Origin: Fusobacterium ulcerans
GTDB lineage: Bacteria > Fusobacteriota > Fusobacteriia > Fusobacteriales > Fusobacteriaceae
Direction: 5' to 3'
Assembly: GCF_003019675.1 (NCBI RefSeq)
Contig: NZ_CP028105.1
Coordinates: 2,310,282-2,374,281 of the forward strand
DNA: 64,000 nucleotides
Shown here: positions 34,944 to 44,214 of the stretch, in pieces
Position numbering within the stretch: position 1 is the stretch's first letter
Layout: the number at the start of each line of letters is the position of its first letter
The notes under the pieces: generated by a model
Seen by the model: the letters and a program-made list of their open reading frames with translations, nothing else
The model's database searches: none
What the model was told of the DNA's origin: nothing
Position numbers and translations under genes: made by a program

Positions 34944-34998
34944 TTAACCAATATAAATAAAATATTTTAATTTCATATAAAATGCAGGAGGTGAAAAA

Positions 34999-36027
34999 AT
35001 GAAAAAACTGCAATTAGATAGATGTTCTATAGGTGGTTGAGCCAGCAAAATAGGACCAGAGGTCTTGAGTGATGTACTTTCAAAACTTCCAAGTGTGGAA
35101 GATAAAAATTTAATAGTAGGGTTTGACAAATCAGACGATGCAGCAGTATACAAGCTTACTGATGAGATAGCTATGATACAGACTTTGGATTTTTTTACCC
35201 CTATGGTAGATGATCCTTATGTCTTCGGACAAATAGCAGCAGCAAATTCATTGAGTGATGTATATGCCATGGGAGGGATTCCCAAGACAGCAATGAATAT
35301 AGTATGTTTTCCTGAAAAAATGGATATAAACATCCTTGGAGAAATATTAAGAGGTGGAGCTGAAAAAGTTGCAGAAGCAGGAGCTGTCCTAAGTGGTGGG
35401 CACTCTATACACGACCCTGAAATAAAATACGGGCTGTCAGTTACTGGGATTGCTCATCCGGATAAAATATTAAAAAATCATGGATGTGAAACAGGAGATA
35501 TTCTTATATGTACAAAATCTCTTGGGACAGGAATAGTGACAACAGCTTCAAAAGTAGGCCTTGCCAGTGAGAGAGCCTTAAAAGAATCAATAGAAAATAT
35601 GACTGCTTTAAATAAATATGCTGGTGAGATAATAGTAAAGTATCCTGTTACTGCCTGCACTGATATAACTGGCTTTGGGTTTTTAGGTCATTCTTTTGAA
35701 ATGGCTGAAAACTCTGAAAAAACATTAATTTTTGAATCAGAGTTTATCCCATATATAAATGAAGCAAAAGGTTATGCACAGGATTTCCTTATAACAAGCG
35801 GCGGTCAGAAAAATAGAAATTATGTACAGGAACATGTAGATTTTCAAAATATTCCTCTATGGATGCAGGAAATACTTCTTGACCCTCAAACTTCAGGAGG
35901 GCTATTGTTTTCTGTAAAAAAAGAGTGTGTAAAAGAAATGATGGAAGAATTTGAATCTAAAAATATAAAAGCACATATAGTTGGAAGCGTTGCTGATAAG
36001 AAGGACAAATTTATTATTGTGAGGTAA
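34999..36027 (+). CDS. selD: Selenide, water dikinase; a selenoprotein with Sec14 encoded by UGA
   Basis: 342 residues when the in-frame TGA at 35038-35040 is read as selenocysteine. SelD makes selenophosphate from selenide and ATP for Sec and selenouridine synthesis. The start ATG at 34999 has GCAGGAGGTG upstream, and the opening LDRCSIGGU-ASKIGPEVL aligns with the family's catalytic Cys/Sec plus Lys loop. The frame continues without break to TAA/TAG at 36027, with ATP-binding AIRS features (SDDAAVYKL, FTPMVDDPYVFGQIAAANSLSDVYAMGG, GGHSI, CTDITGFGFLGH, LDPQTSGGLL). Without UGA decoding, the frame would appear to start at a TTG at 35065 and lose the active site. Confidence 0.95.
35052..35066 (+). 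promoter_or_regulatory. Candidate bacterial SECIS hairpin in selD
   Basis: AGGACC and GGTCTT pair around a 3-base AGA loop starting 12 nt after the UGA codon. Bacterial SECIS elements lie within about 40 nt downstream of UGA and are bound by SelB. The small loop is not typical and only folding would show whether a larger hairpin is preferred. Confidence 0.4.
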
Positions 36028-36032
36028 GGATT

Positions 36033-37403
36033 ATGGAAAAGAATCTGTTTCAAAAACTTCCTAAAGTAGATATTCTTATGAAAAGTGAAAAACTGGAAGA
36101 GATAAGTAAAAAAATGAGTTATCATAATTACTACCAAGCTGTAAAAGATGGAATAGAGTTTTTTAGAAATAAGATAAAAAACAGAGAGATAACTGATTTT
36201 ACAGAGGATGAGGTAATTTCAAAGATAAAAGAGATATCAGGAATTAAGAGCAGACCTAATTTAAGAAGGGTTATAAATGGAACTGGGACTATAATTCATA
36301 CTAACTTAGGGCGTTCTATTTTAAATGAAAAAATAACTGAAGATTTGGGAGAAATACTTTTAAATTACAGTAATTTGGAATATGATCTGGAAACTGGGAG
36401 CAGGGGAAGCAGATATTCTCATATAGAAAAACTGATATGTGACATAACTGGGGCAGAGGGAGCATTAATAGTAAATAATAATGCTGCTGCTGTTATTTTG
36501 TGCCTCAATGAATTTGCCAATGGAAAAAATACTATTGTATCAAGAGGAGAGCTGGTAGAAATAGGTGGCTCTTTCAGAATACCTGAAATAATGAAACTGG
36601 CTGGAACAACATTGAAAGAGGTAGGGACAACAAATAAAACTCATGTTTTTGATTATGAAGACAATATAGATGAAGAAACTGCCGTTTTGTTGAAAGTACA
36701 TACTTCTAATTTTAAGATAATAGGATTTACAGAGGAAGCAGATAAAAAAGATATAGCTGAACTTGGGAAAAAATATGAGATACTTACAATGGAGGATCTC
36801 GGAAGTGGAGTCTTAGTGGACTTTTCAAAATATGGACTTCCCAAAGAGCCAACTATACAGGAGAGCATTAAATCAGGAATTGACATAGTCACTGTAAGTG
36901 GAGACAAACTTCTAGGGGGACCTCAATGTGGGATAATTCTAGGGAAGAAACCATTGATAGAAAGATTGAAAAAAAATCAATACCTGAGAGCTTTTCGTGT
37001 GAATAAAATAACTATTTCTATACTGGAAAATATCTTTCAATACTATAAAGATGAGAGAGAAGCTATAAAAGAGATTCCTATTTTAAATATGATAATAGAG
37101 GAAAAAGGAAAAGTATTAGAAAGAGCAGAAAAATTGTCTGCTATACTTAAAGAAAGAAATATAGAGAACAGTATAATTGAAACAGAATCTAAAATAGGTG
37201 GAGGATCAATGCCAGAAGAAACAGTGGCAAGCTATGCCATCTGTTTTACTGGAGATGCTGTTTTGCTGGAGAAAAGATTCAGAGGAAATGATATTCCAGT
37301 AATCGGAAGAATAAAGAATGATCACTTTATTTTAGATGCAAAGACATTAAGAGAAAAAGATTTTGAAGAGATAACAGGAGCGGCTGAAAGGATATTTCTA
37401 TGA
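36033..37403 (+). CDS. selA: L-seryl-tRNA(Sec) selenium transferase
   Basis: 456 residues. SelA is a PLP enzyme that converts Ser-tRNA(Sec) to Sec-tRNA(Sec) using selenophosphate. The PLP lysine is Lys292 in TVSGDKLLGGPQCGII; further signatures are RRVINGTGTIIHTNLGRS, LEYDLETGSRGSR and GTTNKTH. Full length. It starts 5 bp after selD and overlaps selB by 4 bp (ATGA). Confidence 0.97.
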   Translation: MEKNLFQKLPKVDILMKSEKLEEISKKMSYHNYYQAVKDGIEFFRNKIKNREITDFTEDEVISKIKEISGIKSRPNLRRVINGTGTIIHTNLGRSILNEKITEDLGEILLNYSNLEYDLETGSRGSRYSHIEKLICDITGAEGALIVNNNAAAVILCLNEFANGKNTIVSRGELVEIGGSFRIPEIMKLAGTTLKEVGTTNKTHVFDYEDNIDEETAVLLKVHTSNFKIIGFTEEADKKDIAELGKKYEILTMEDLGSGVLVDFSKYGLPKEPTIQESIKSGIDIVTVSGDKLLGGPQCGIILGKKPLIERLKKNQYLRAFRVNKITISILENIFQYYKDEREAIKEIPILNMIIEEKGKVLERAEKLSAILKERNIENSIIETESKIGGGSMPEETVASYAICFTGDAVLLEKRFRGNDIPVIGRIKNDHFILDAKTLREKDFEEITGAAERIFL

Positions 37404-39277
37404 GAAATATAATAATAGGCACAGCAGGTCATATTGACCACGGAAAGACAACTATTGTAAAAGGTCTCACTGGAAAAGATACAGATACTCTGCCAGAAGA
37501 GAAAGCAAGAGGGATGACAATAGATTTAGGCTTTACATTTTTTACCCTGAGCAATGGAAGAAAAGTTGGAATAGTAGATGTTCCTGGTCATGAGAAGTTT
37601 ATAAAAAACATGGCAGCAGGAGTTACAGGGATAGACTTGATACTTTTTGTTATAGCCTGTGATGATGGAATTAAACCTCAAACTTTGGAACACGCTGATA
37701 TTATAAAAATATTAGGTGTAAAAAAAGGACTGATACTTCTTACTAAAAGAGATCTGGCAGATGAAGAGAGAGCAGCTCAGTTGAAAGAAGATGTGAGAGA
37801 GCTTTTTAAAAACTCATATTTAGAAAATAGTAAAATACTGGAAATCTCCACTAAGGATGCCCAAAGCTTTGAAAAACTAAAAGAGGTATTGGAAAAGGAA
37901 ATATTGGAGATAGAAGAAAATAGAGATGAAATTAAAGATTTTCGGTTGGATATAGATAAAGTTTTTTCCATAAAAGGTTTTGGAACAGTAGTAACAGGAA
38001 CTTCCAAGAACAGTAAAATCTCTATTGGAGATACTGTTATGATTTATCCTCAGCAAAAAGAGGTAAAAATAAAAGGAATAGAGAATCATGGAAATAAAGT
38101 GGAGACTCTGGAAGCTGGAAACAGATGTGCCTTGAATATTAATATGGATTCTAAAGAGATAAAAAGAGGCAATATTATATCTAAAAAAGATTCTCTCATT
38201 ATATCCAATAGATTAGACTGTGTTTTTACCCTTTTAAAGAGAAGCAGTAATTTTAAAAATAACCAAAGGGTAAGGATAAATATTGGCACAGAAGAACTCA
38301 TAGGAAGAGTAAAAATATTTCTTGAAGATGAAATACTTTCTGGAGATAAAAAGTATGTCCAGATAGATCTGGAAAAAGAATCAGCTTTTTCTGTAGGAGA
38401 CATAGGGATAGTGAGAAGCTTTTCCCCAGTAGAGACTATTGGGGGAGTAGAGATAATAAATATTCCTAAAGAAAGAGTCAAAAGAAAAGATTTAAAATAT
38501 CTGGAGAGACTGGAAATTCTCTCATCTAAAAATAAGTATAAAAAAATAGAAAGTATTGTATTGAACAACGAGAATATTTTTACAGATAAAGAGAGTATAT
38601 CACTTCTTTTAGGAGAAAAGATATCAGAGAAAGAAATGGAAAACTCTCAAAATATAGAGAAAATATCTGACAATATTTATGTCAATACAGAGAGGCTGGA
38701 AAATTTTAAAAATAAAATTCTAGAATATATAGAGCAGTATCATGAAAAATATCCACTGTCTGTTGGAATAAAAAGATCAGAATTAAAAAATAGATTTTTT
38801 GAAAATTTTTCAATAAAGGTGTATAATATAGCTCTAGAGTATTTTATAGAAAAAAATACCATTGAAGTATTGGGAGAATATATTTCTAAAAAAGATTTTA
38901 AAATAAAGTTAAATAAAGAACAGAAAAAAATAAAAGAGGATATATTTTCTTACTATAAGAAAAATGGATTTACTCCACAAAAAATAGAGGATACAGTAAA
39001 GATATTTAAAGATGAAACTCTTTTTGCAGAAATTCATTCATATATGCTGTATAATTCTTTTCTTGCAGAATTAGCAGAGGGAAATTTTATGTTAAAAGGT
39101 TTTTTTCTGGAAAGTGAAAAAAAGATAAAGGAATACCTTGAAAAAAACAGAAGAATAACTTTAGCAGAGGCTAGAGACTTACTTCAGATTAATCGAAAAT
39201 CGATTCTTTTAATATTGGAAAAATTAGATGAAAATGGAATAACTAAAAGAGTTGGTGAATATAGAGAATTAAAATGA
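37400..39277 (+). CDS. selB: Selenocysteine-specific elongation factor
   Basis: 625 residues. SelB delivers Sec-tRNA(Sec) to the ribosome at UGA codons flagged by SECIS. The N-terminal EF-Tu-like GTPase has GHIDHGKTT (10-18, P-loop), DVPGHEKF (switch 2) and LLTKRDL (the usual NKxD is TKRD, an acceptable variant). Domains II-III and four C-terminal winged-helix repeats follow, the last ending RVGEYRELK. It overlaps selA by 4 bp and is followed after 20 bp by yedF. Confidence 0.97.
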   Translation: MRNIIIGTAGHIDHGKTTIVKGLTGKDTDTLPEEKARGMTIDLGFTFFTLSNGRKVGIVDVPGHEKFIKNMAAGVTGIDLILFVIACDDGIKPQTLEHADIIKILGVKKGLILLTKRDLADEERAAQLKEDVRELFKNSYLENSKILEISTKDAQSFEKLKEVLEKEILEIEENRDEIKDFRLDIDKVFSIKGFGTVVTGTSKNSKISIGDTVMIYPQQKEVKIKGIENHGNKVETLEAGNRCALNINMDSKEIKRGNIISKKDSLIISNRLDCVFTLLKRSSNFKNNQRVRINIGTEELIGRVKIFLEDEILSGDKKYVQIDLEKESAFSVGDIGIVRSFSPVETIGGVEIINIPKERVKRKDLKYLERLEILSSKNKYKKIESIVLNNENIFTDKESISLLLGEKISEKEMENSQNIEKISDNIYVNTERLENFKNKILEYIEQYHEKYPLSVGIKRSELKNRFFENFSIKVYNIALEYFIEKNTIEVLGEYISKKDFKIKLNKEQKKIKEDIFSYYKKNGFTPQKIEDTVKIFKDETLFAEIHSYMLYNSFLAELAEGNFMLKGFFLESEKKIKEYLEKNRRITLAEARDLLQINRKSILLILEKLDENGITKRVGEYRELK

Positions 39278-39297
39278 ATATATCAGGAGGTAGTATC

Positions 39298-39873
39298 ATG
39301 ATAAAAGTTAATGCAGTAGGACAAACTTGCCCAATTCCTATAATAATGACAAAGAATGCTTTGAAAGATATAGAAGAAGGAGAAGTGGAAGTATTAGTTG
39401 ATAATAAAATATCTCTTGAAAATCTTCAGAAAATGTCAAAAGAAATGGGATATGACTATAGTATTGCTGAAACTGGTGAAGTTTTCAGAATAGTTATCAA
39501 CAAGATAAAAGAAGAAGTAGAAGAGTTTGACGATGAAGACAATACAGTTGTTGTAATAGATTCTATGTACATGGGAAAAGGAGATCCTGAGCTTGGAAGA
39601 ATACTTATGAAAGGATTTATCTACACTCTTACAGAAGTGGAAGTTCTTCCTAAAACTATAATTTTCTACAACGAAGGGGTAAAACTAGCTGTAGAAAATT
39701 CTGAAAGCTTAAAAGATTTAAAAAATCTTGAAGAAAGAGGAGTAGAAATACTTTGCTGCGGAACATGTGTTAATTTTTATGGGTTGACAGATGAAATAAA
39801 AATTGGTAGTATAACTAATATGTATAATATAGTGAACAAACAGATGTATGCAAGAAGGGTAATAAAACCATGA
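39298..39873 (+). CDS. yedF: Selenium-metabolism protein YedF (TusA-like plus DsrE-like)
   Basis: 191 residues from the ATG at 39298, preceded by CAGGAGG; the frame also opens at 39274 without a site. Residues 1-70 are a TusA/SirA-like domain with GQTCPIPIIMTKNAL (Cys11 in the sulfur- or selenium-carrying CPxP motif); residues about 85-190 are DsrE-like with CCGTCVNFYGL. The family is consistently linked to Sec loci and is thought to handle selenium or sulfur transfer. It overlaps the DUF3343 gene by 4 bp. Confidence 0.92.
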   Translation: MIKVNAVGQTCPIPIIMTKNALKDIEEGEVEVLVDNKISLENLQKMSKEMGYDYSIAETGEVFRIVINKIKEEVEEFDDEDNTVVVIDSMYMGKGDPELGRILMKGFIYTLTEVEVLPKTIIFYNEGVKLAVENSESLKDLKNLEERGVEILCCGTCVNFYGLTDEIKIGSITNMYNIVNKQMYARRVIKP

Positions 39874-40136
39874 TAAAAGAGGAAACATTTCTTTTGCTTG
39901 CTACTGATTCTACACATCTCATAATCAAAAGTGAAAAACTTCTCAAAGAAAATGGGATAGAATGCAGAATAATTCCTCTTCCTTCAGAGGTAAAGGCTAC
40001 CTGTGGACTTTCAATAAGATTGGAGCTTGAATATAAAGAGAGAGCTGATGAAATTCTTAAATCTGATGGGATAGAGTTAGAAAAATATTCTGTAATAAAA
40101 AAAGGTTTGAAAAAGCATATAGAAAAAATAAATTAA
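39870..40136 (+). CDS. DUF3343 putative Se/S carrier-like protein
   Basis: 88 residues. A small ferredoxin-fold-like protein with the pattern LLLATDSTHLIIKSEKLLKENGIECRIIPLPSEVKATCGLSIRL, including one conserved Cys near residue 49. DUF3343 genes occur beside yedF and sel genes and are presumed to carry selenium or sulfur. Starts in an ATGA overlap with yedF. The reaction is unproved. Confidence 0.88.
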   Translation: MIKEETFLLLATDSTHLIIKSEKLLKENGIECRIIPLPSEVKATCGLSIRLELEYKERADEILKSDGIELEKYSVIKKGLKKHIEKIN

Positions 40137-40208
40137 CAAGAAAAAGTTAAATTAATTTAATAGAGAATAATTAATTTAGCAGAAAAAATTAAGCTGACAA
40201 AGGAAAAT

Positions 40209-40303
40209 GGTGGCGGAGGAGAACTGGTGTTTTCAGCAGTCTTCAAAACTGTCGTGGTGGCTGTAAAGTCATTGGTAGGTTCGATTCCTACACGCTACCG
40301 CCA
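40209..40303 (+). tRNA. selC: tRNA-Sec (anticodon UCA)
   Basis: 95 nt ending with encoded GCCA. It shows the hallmarks of bacterial tRNA(Sec): a 6-bp D stem (GAGAAC / GTTTTC) with a tiny TGGT loop, anticodon loop CTTCAAA with anticodon TCA, a long variable arm, a T arm GTAGG-TTCGATT-CCTAC, and an acceptor stem GGTGGCG / CGCTACC (the eighth acceptor position is a G-A mismatch). It ends the selenium cassette and decodes the UGA in selD. Confidence 0.95.
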
Positions 40304-40318
40304 TAAGAAAATATATCA

Positions 40319-40359
40319 AAGCTGGGTGAAAAGAAAATAATTTCCCCAGCTTGTTTTTT
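40319..40359 (+). terminator. Terminator of the selenium operon
   Basis: AAGCTGGG / CCCAGCTT stem followed by a T run, 15 bp after tRNA-Sec. Confidence 0.85.
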
Positions 40360-40453
40360 ATTTAAACTAATGTTATACTTATAAATGAATATAGTTGAAA
40401 GAGGAGTGTTAATTTGGTTTTGTAACCCTATGTAATTTCTAAAAAAATAACAG

Positions 40454-40482
40454 TTTAAAAAATTTAGAAAATGGGTTATAAT
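40454..40482 (+). promoter_or_regulatory. Possible uvrA promoter
   Basis: TTTAAA, 17-bp spacer and a perfect TATAAT at 40477-40482, about 48 bp before the uvrA start. No LexA-type box is obvious. Confidence 0.5.
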
Positions 40483-40530
40483 ATTTGTAACGAATATAAA
40501 TTGATAACGTTTTTAAATTAAGAGGTGTAT

Positions 40531-43500
40531 ATGTTAGATAAAATAGTAATAAGAGGTGCCAGAGAACATAATCTAAAAAATATAGATATTGAAATTCCAA
40601 AGAATAAATTTGTGGTTATCACTGGGGTGAGCGGAAGTGGAAAATCTTCTCTTGCTTTTGATACTATTTATTCTGAAGGTCAAAGAAGATATGTAGAAAG
40701 TCTTTCTGCTTATGCCAGACAATTTATTGGTCAGATGAATAAGCCGGAAGTAGATAGTATAGAGGGATTGGCTCCTGCTATATCTATTGAACAGAAAACT
40801 ACTAACAGAAACCCTCGTTCTACAGTAGGAACTATTACAGAAGTTTATGACTATATGAGACTTCTTTTTGCACATATAGGAACAGCTCACTGCCCTATCT
40901 GTGGAAGAAAAGTTGAGAAGCAGAGTACAGAAGAGATAACTGAGGGAGCAATAGAGAGATTTCAGGAGGGAGATAAAATAATAGTTTTAGCTCCTGTGGT
41001 GAAGGATAAAAAAGGTACACATAAAAATCTTTTCCTTAATCTTTTGAAAAAAGGGTATGTAAGAGCGAGAGTAAATGGAACAATCCTTTATTTAGAAGAT
41101 GAGATTAATCTTGATAAAAACCTTAAACACAATATAGAAGTAGTTGTTGACAGACTTGTTTTAAAGAAAAATGACAAAGAGTTTCAAAGTAGATTGACAC
41201 AATCAATTGAAACTACTACAGAACTTTCAAATGGTAAAGTTATTTTAAATGTAAATAATCAAGACTACGCATATAGTGAAAACTTTGCCTGTCCTGAGCA
41301 TGATGAGGTAAGCATACCTGATTTGAATCCAAGACTTTTTTCATTCAATGCACCATTTGGAGCTTGTCCTGAATGCAAAGGGATAGGAAAAAATCTGGAA
41401 GTAGATGAAAATAAGCTTATAGATAATGATGAGCTCTCTATTGTAGAGGGAGGAATGTACATCCCAGGAGCCATGGCTAGAAAAGGGTATAGCTGGGAAA
41501 TATTTAAAGCAATGGCAAAACATCTGAAAATAGATATTAATAAGCCTATAAAAGATCTCTCAAAAAGAGATATGGAAATAATATTTCATGGAAGTGATGT
41601 AAAATTTAAATTCGATTATGAAGGGGACGACTTCCAGTTTCATGGGTATAAGCAGTATGAAGGAGCAGTAAAAAATCTTGAAAGAAGATATCATGAGACT
41701 TTTTCAGATGCCATGAAAGAAGAGATTGAAAATAAATATATGGTTGAAAGAGTATGTAAAGTCTGCAATGGAAAGAGATTGAAGCCAGAAGTTTTATCTG
41801 TAACTGTTGGAGATAAAAATATTATGGAGATATGTGAGTTAAGTATAAAGGATTCACTTAAATTTTTCCTTGATCTGAAACTGACAAACAAACAGGAGCT
41901 TATAGCTAAAGAGATACTGAAAGAGATAAGAGAAAGACTTTCATTTATGATAAATGTTGGGCTTGATTATCTAAATTTAGCTCGTGAGACAAAGACTCTT
42001 TCAGGAGGAGAAGCTCAAAGAATAAGACTTGCAACTCAGATAGGGTCAGGTCTTACAGGGGTGCTTTATGTGCTGGATGAACCAAGTATTGGTCTTCACC
42101 AAAAGGATAATGACAAGCTTCTTGCAACTTTAGGAAGACTTAAAGATTTGGGAAATACTCTAATAGTAGTGGAACATGATGAAGATACTATGCTGCAAGC
42201 TGACGAGATATTGGACTTGGGACCAGGAGCAGGGGATTTTGGTGGAGAAATAGTTGCCTATGGAACTCCTAAGGAAATAATGGAAAATAAAGAATCTATC
42301 ACTGGAAAATATTTAAAAGGTGATTTGAAAATAGAGATTCCTGAAAAAAGAAGAAAATGGAAAAAATCTATAAAAGTAATAGGAGCAAAGGGAAATAATC
42401 TGAAAAATATAGATGTTGAAATTCCTTTAGGAGTAATGACAGTAGTTACAGGGGTAAGTGGAAGTGGAAAATCTACACTTATCAATCATACTCTGTTTCC
42501 CGCACTTTTTAACAAGCTGAATAAAGGAAAGCTGTATCCTTTGGAGTATAAAGAGATAAAAGGAATAGAGGAACTTGAAAAAGTCATAAATATTGACCAG
42601 AGCCCAATAGGGAGAACTCCAAGATCTAACCCAGCTACTTATACTAAACTTTTTGATGATATAAGGACTATCTTTGCTGAAACAAAAGATGCTAAATTAC
42701 ATGGATTTACAAAGGGAAGATTTTCTTTTAATGTAAAAGGTGGAAGATGTGAAGCATGTCAGGGAGCAGGAATAATCAAAATAGAAATGAACTTCCTTCC
42801 AGATGTATATGTAGAGTGTGAAGTATGTAAAGGTAAAAGATACAATAAGGAAACACTAGATGTATACTACAAAGGGAAAAATATTTCTGATGTACTGAAC
42901 ATGAGTGTAAGAGAAGCTTATGAGTTTTTTAAAGCTGTTCCATCTCTTGAGAGAAAATTAAAAGTACTTATGGATGTAGGACTTGACTATATAAAACTTG
43001 GACAGCCTGCAACTACTCTTTCAGGAGGAGAGGCACAAAGGATAAAACTTGCAACTGAACTTTCTAAAATGACAAAAGGTAAGACTATATATATTTTAGA
43101 CGAACCTACAACAGGACTGCATTTTGAAGATATAAGAAAACTTCTGGAAGTATTAGACAGACTGGTAGAAAAAGGAAATACAGTGGTTATCATAGAGCAC
43201 AATCTAGATGTTATCAAAACAGCTGACCATATAATAGATATAGGTCCTGATGGAGGGGACAGAGGTGGAACAGTAGTAGCATCTGGAACTCCAGAGGAAA
43301 TATCTGATGCAGAAAAAAGCTATACTGCTGTATATATAGACAGAATGCTGAAAGGTGCAGGAAGAAAAGAAAATAAGAAAACTCAAAAGAAAGCAGCTGA
43401 AGTAATTACAGTATCTGATGAAACTATGCTGAAAGGTACAGGAAAAAAAGAAAATAAAAAAACTCAAAAGAAAACAGCTAAAGTAGTTCCAGTATTTGAT

Positions 43501-43599
43501 GAAACTATGTTGGAAGCTGCTGAAGAAGTGCCTGTAATAGATTATGAAGAGAAGCCTAAAAAAAGAGGAAGAAAAAAGAAAGAGGAGCTGGGGAAATAG
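40531..43599 (+). CDS. uvrA: Excinuclease ABC subunit A with a repetitive lysine-rich C-terminal tail
   Basis: 1,022 residues from the ATG at 40531 (AGAGG five bases upstream; a GTG two codons earlier lies inside that site). UvrA scans DNA for bulky lesions and loads UvrB. Two ABC ATPase modules are complete: GVSGSGKSSLAFDTIYSEGQ and GVSGSGKSTLINHTLF Walker A motifs, two LSGGEAQRI signatures, and zinc-finger cysteine pairs (CPECKG, CEACQG...CEVCKG). Typical UvrA is about 940 residues. Here about 85 extra residues form two tandem 27-residue repeats plus a partial third, ending in KPKKRGRKKKEELGK, which looks like an AT-hook-like basic tail. ruvA begins on the next base. Confidence 0.97.
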   Translation: MLDKIVIRGAREHNLKNIDIEIPKNKFVVITGVSGSGKSSLAFDTIYSEGQRRYVESLSAYARQFIGQMNKPEVDSIEGLAPAISIEQKTTNRNPRSTVGTITEVYDYMRLLFAHIGTAHCPICGRKVEKQSTEEITEGAIERFQEGDKIIVLAPVVKDKKGTHKNLFLNLLKKGYVRARVNGTILYLEDEINLDKNLKHNIEVVVDRLVLKKNDKEFQSRLTQSIETTTELSNGKVILNVNNQDYAYSENFACPEHDEVSIPDLNPRLFSFNAPFGACPECKGIGKNLEVDENKLIDNDELSIVEGGMYIPGAMARKGYSWEIFKAMAKHLKIDINKPIKDLSKRDMEIIFHGSDVKFKFDYEGDDFQFHGYKQYEGAVKNLERRYHETFSDAMKEEIENKYMVERVCKVCNGKRLKPEVLSVTVGDKNIMEICELSIKDSLKFFLDLKLTNKQELIAKEILKEIRERLSFMINVGLDYLNLARETKTLSGGEAQRIRLATQIGSGLTGVLYVLDEPSIGLHQKDNDKLLATLGRLKDLGNTLIVVEHDEDTMLQADEILDLGPGAGDFGGEIVAYGTPKEIMENKESITGKYLKGDLKIEIPEKRRKWKKSIKVIGAKGNNLKNIDVEIPLGVMTVVTGVSGSGKSTLINHTLFPALFNKLNKGKLYPLEYKEIKGIEELEKVINIDQSPIGRTPRSNPATYTKLFDDIRTIFAETKDAKLHGFTKGRFSFNVKGGRCEACQGAGIIKIEMNFLPDVYVECEVCKGKRYNKETLDVYYKGKNISDVLNMSVREAYEFFKAVPSLERKLKVLMDVGLDYIKLGQPATTLSGGEAQRIKLATELSKMTKGKTIYILDEPTTGLHFEDIRKLLEVLDRLVEKGNTVVIIEHNLDVIKTADHIIDIGPDGGDRGGTVVASGTPEEISDAEKSYTAVYIDRMLKGAGRKENKKTQKKAAEVITVSDETMLKGTGKKENKKTQKKTAKVVPVFDETMLEAAEEVPVIDYEEKPKKRGRKKKEELGK
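43345..43506 (+). repeat. Two tandem 81-bp in-frame repeats in the uvrA 3' end
   Basis: 43345-43425 and 43426-43506 encode MLKGAGRKENKKTQKK... and MLKGTGKKENKKTQKK..., each ending in SDET or FDET. A third, truncated copy begins ATGTTGGAAGCT at 43507. Confidence 0.9.
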
Positions 43600-44196
43600 A
43601 TGTATGAATATTTGAGAGGAAAAGTTGAATATAAGAAGCCAGATTATCTGGCACTAGATGTAAATGGTGTTGGGTATAAAGTAAATATATCTTTAAGAAC
43701 ATATGATTTTATCAGTGCTGGAGAAGAGGTAAAGCTCTATATCTATAACTATATCAAAGAGGATGCTTTTAAGCTCATAGGATTCCTTGAAGAAAGAGAG
43801 AGAAATCTTTTTGAAATGCTTCTTGGAGTAAAGGGAATAGGAGTATCTTTAGCCCTTTCAGTAATGTCTACTTTTGATATAGATACAATCAGAGATCTGG
43901 TAGCAACAGATGACTATACTAATCTCAAAAGAGTTCCTAAATTGGGAGAAAAGAAATCTCAGCAATTAATTTTAGATTTGAAAAGTAAATTAAAAACTTT
44001 AGATGCTCTTTCTATAGATACAAGAAATGATGATGCAGCAAAACATCTCATGATAGAAGAGGAACTTATTTCTGCTCTGGAAGGATTGGGGTACAGTAAA
44101 AAAGAGATAAATACCCTTATCACTAGAGATGAACTTAGAAGTTTCAAAACTATTGAGGAGGCTATAAAAGGAGTGCTGAAGAAAGTTAATTACTAA
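43600..44196 (+). CDS. ruvA: Holliday junction branch-migration protein RuvA
   Basis: 198 residues. RuvA tetramers bind Holliday junctions and target the RuvB motor. OB domain at 1-62 (MYEYLRGKVEYKKPDYLALDVNGVGYKV), double helix-hairpin-helix at 65-135 (LLGVKGIGVSLALSVMS, KRVPKLGEKKSQQLILDLK), and the C-terminal RuvB-binding domain (ISALEGLGYSKKEI). Directly follows the uvrA stop, so the two repair genes are co-transcribed. No ruvB is in the window. Confidence 0.97.
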   Translation: MYEYLRGKVEYKKPDYLALDVNGVGYKVNISLRTYDFISAGEEVKLYIYNYIKEDAFKLIGFLEERERNLFEMLLGVKGIGVSLALSVMSTFDIDTIRDLVATDDYTNLKRVPKLGEKKSQQLILDLKSKLKTLDALSIDTRNDDAAKHLMIEEELISALEGLGYSKKEINTLITRDELRSFKTIEEAIKGVLKKVNY

Positions 44197-44214
44197 TTTT
44201 AGGAGGTACAGATT

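Noticed and set aside
34999-35040. selD read as a pseudogene with a nonsense codon
   Set aside because: The TGA sits exactly at the catalytic Sec/Cys position and the Sec-decoding genes follow in the same operon.
40525-40530. GTG start two codons before the uvrA ATG
   Set aside because: The GTG is part of the ribosome-binding site AGAGGTG; the ATG at 40531 is correctly spaced and gives the normal UvrA N-terminus.
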